Positions 63,595 to 64,000 of a stretch of DNA of 64,000 nucleotides are shown in pieces. Source of the stretch: Boudabousia liubingyangii. GTDB lineage: Bacteria; Actinomycetota; Actinomycetes; Actinomycetales; Actinomycetaceae. Location of the stretch: NCBI RefSeq assembly GCF_001907245.1, contig NZ_MQSU01000002.1, positions 372,001 to 436,000 on the forward strand, read 5' to 3'. The notes beneath the pieces were generated by a model. That model worked only from the letters and a program-made list of their open reading frames with translations. It was not told the origin of the DNA and did not search any database. Within the stretch, counting starts at the first letter, position 1; every line of letters begins with the position of its first letter. The position numbers were made by a program, and so were the translations under genes.

Positions 63595-64000
63595 TCAGAT
63601 AACTTCAGCGTTCCTGACTGGATAGTACTTCTTGAACTTGAGACGTTGCTTGAAGGTAGAACCATAAACGTAGAACATCCGCTTCACTCCCCTATCCGCG
63701 GAGTAGTTTAGCGGGTGCACAATCCGGTCCTTAGGCAGGCTCGAGATCATGCGGCGGTCCTCCTCGTCAATATAACGACTGAGCAGGAAAGCATCTACTA
63801 GGCTATAGAGTGCCTCTTGTTCCACGCCCTGGAATCGAGGATCTGCTACCTCGAAGATATCTTCCATGACAGCCAATGACGGATGGGATCCGCCGGCCAC
63901 CGTGTAGTAGGCATTGCGTCCAATGCGGGGGTTAACTTCTAGGAAGTAGGGCTTGTCAGACACACTGTCTACCTTGATATCGAAGTTTGCAAAACCGTAG
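63595..64000 (-). CDS. ATP-grasp ligase, C-terminal part (D-aspartate ligase-like), truncated by window edge
   Basis: The last 134 or so residues of a protein that begins beyond the right edge. The frame stays open to the edge, with GFANFDIKVDS before a GTG that is therefore unlikely to be a start. The segment FDIKVDS and then YFLEVNPRIGRNAYY gives the metal- and ATP-binding Asp, Glu and Asn of the ATP-grasp fold. The wording GFANFDIK and EVNPRIGR-YY resembles carboxylate-amine ligases of the D-aspartate ligase (Asl) type, which put D-Asp into peptidoglycan cross-bridges. That assignment is from memory of the motif and moderate in certainty. Confidence 0.75.
   Translation of the reverse strand, partial: YGFANFDIKVDSVSDKPYFLEVNPRIGRNAYYTVAGGSHPSLAVMEDIFEVADPRFQGVEQEALYSLVDAFLLSRYIDEEDRRMISSLPKDRIVHPLNYSADRGVKRMFYVYGSTFKQRLKFKKYYPVRNAEVI

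Overview
The window is a contiguous piece of a bacterial chromosome made almost entirely of housekeeping genes. RbpA, GarA/OdhI, an FtsR-type MerR regulator, DUF881 and small basic proteins, a PriA homologue without helicase motifs, and a PGKGP-type EF-P all point to Actinobacteria. The moderate GC content, frequent CTA leucine codons, frequent CTAG tetranucleotides and several reduced loci suggest a host-associated member of the Actinomycetaceae or a close relative. That family placement is inference. No insertion sequence, prophage, CRISPR array or rRNA was seen.

Positions 1-26.7 kb, plus strand. The window opens inside a fused shikimate kinase/3-dehydroquinate synthase, followed by a protein that looks like a degenerate shikimate kinase, then efp and nusB up to a strong terminator. 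A PyrR-binding hairpin over the ribosome binding site precedes the pyrimidine operon pyrR-pyrB-pyrC-carA-carB-pyrF. Next come gmk (with its own apparently leaderless promoter), rpoZ, coaBC, metK, priA, fmt, rsmB and rpe. An FMN riboswitch follows rpe. Instead of the riboflavin biosynthesis genes that follow rpe in other Actinobacteria, it controls a RibX-like permease and a RibY-like lipoprotein. A Ski2-like helicase (HelY) and apolipoprotein N-acyltransferase end the block.

Positions 26.7-29.3 kb. rbpA (minus) and a nucleobase permease (plus) diverge from a 328-bp spacer that holds a perfect 14-bp palindrome. The permease carries a C-terminal domain resembling OHCU decarboxylase of urate breakdown, with the usual catalytic histidine position changed.

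Positions 29.3-44.9 kb, minus strand. A cluster conserved in Actinobacteria (DUF881, small basic protein, DUF881, garA, ftsR, merR) lies downstream of pepN. Then come tRNA-Pro, der, cmk, tyrA, rluB, scpB, scpA and parA, which cover ribosome assembly and chromosome segregation, then hisS and a metallo-beta-lactamase-fold hydrolase.

Positions 45-64 kb. A DUF349 protein is on the plus strand. The minus strand carries relA, apt, secF, secD, yajC, ruvB, ruvA, ruvC, yebC, a PrsW-like membrane protease fused to a Nudix domain, a HIT-family hydrolase and thrS, then five tRNA genes (Cys, Gly, Val, Gly, Val) including an 88-bp exact duplication. glgX (plus) and the end of an ATP-grasp ligase (minus) close the window.

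The best candidates for something new are the permease-OHCU fusion, the PrsW-Nudix fusion, the exchange of riboflavin synthesis for uptake behind a conserved riboswitch, and the pseudo-shikimate kinase.
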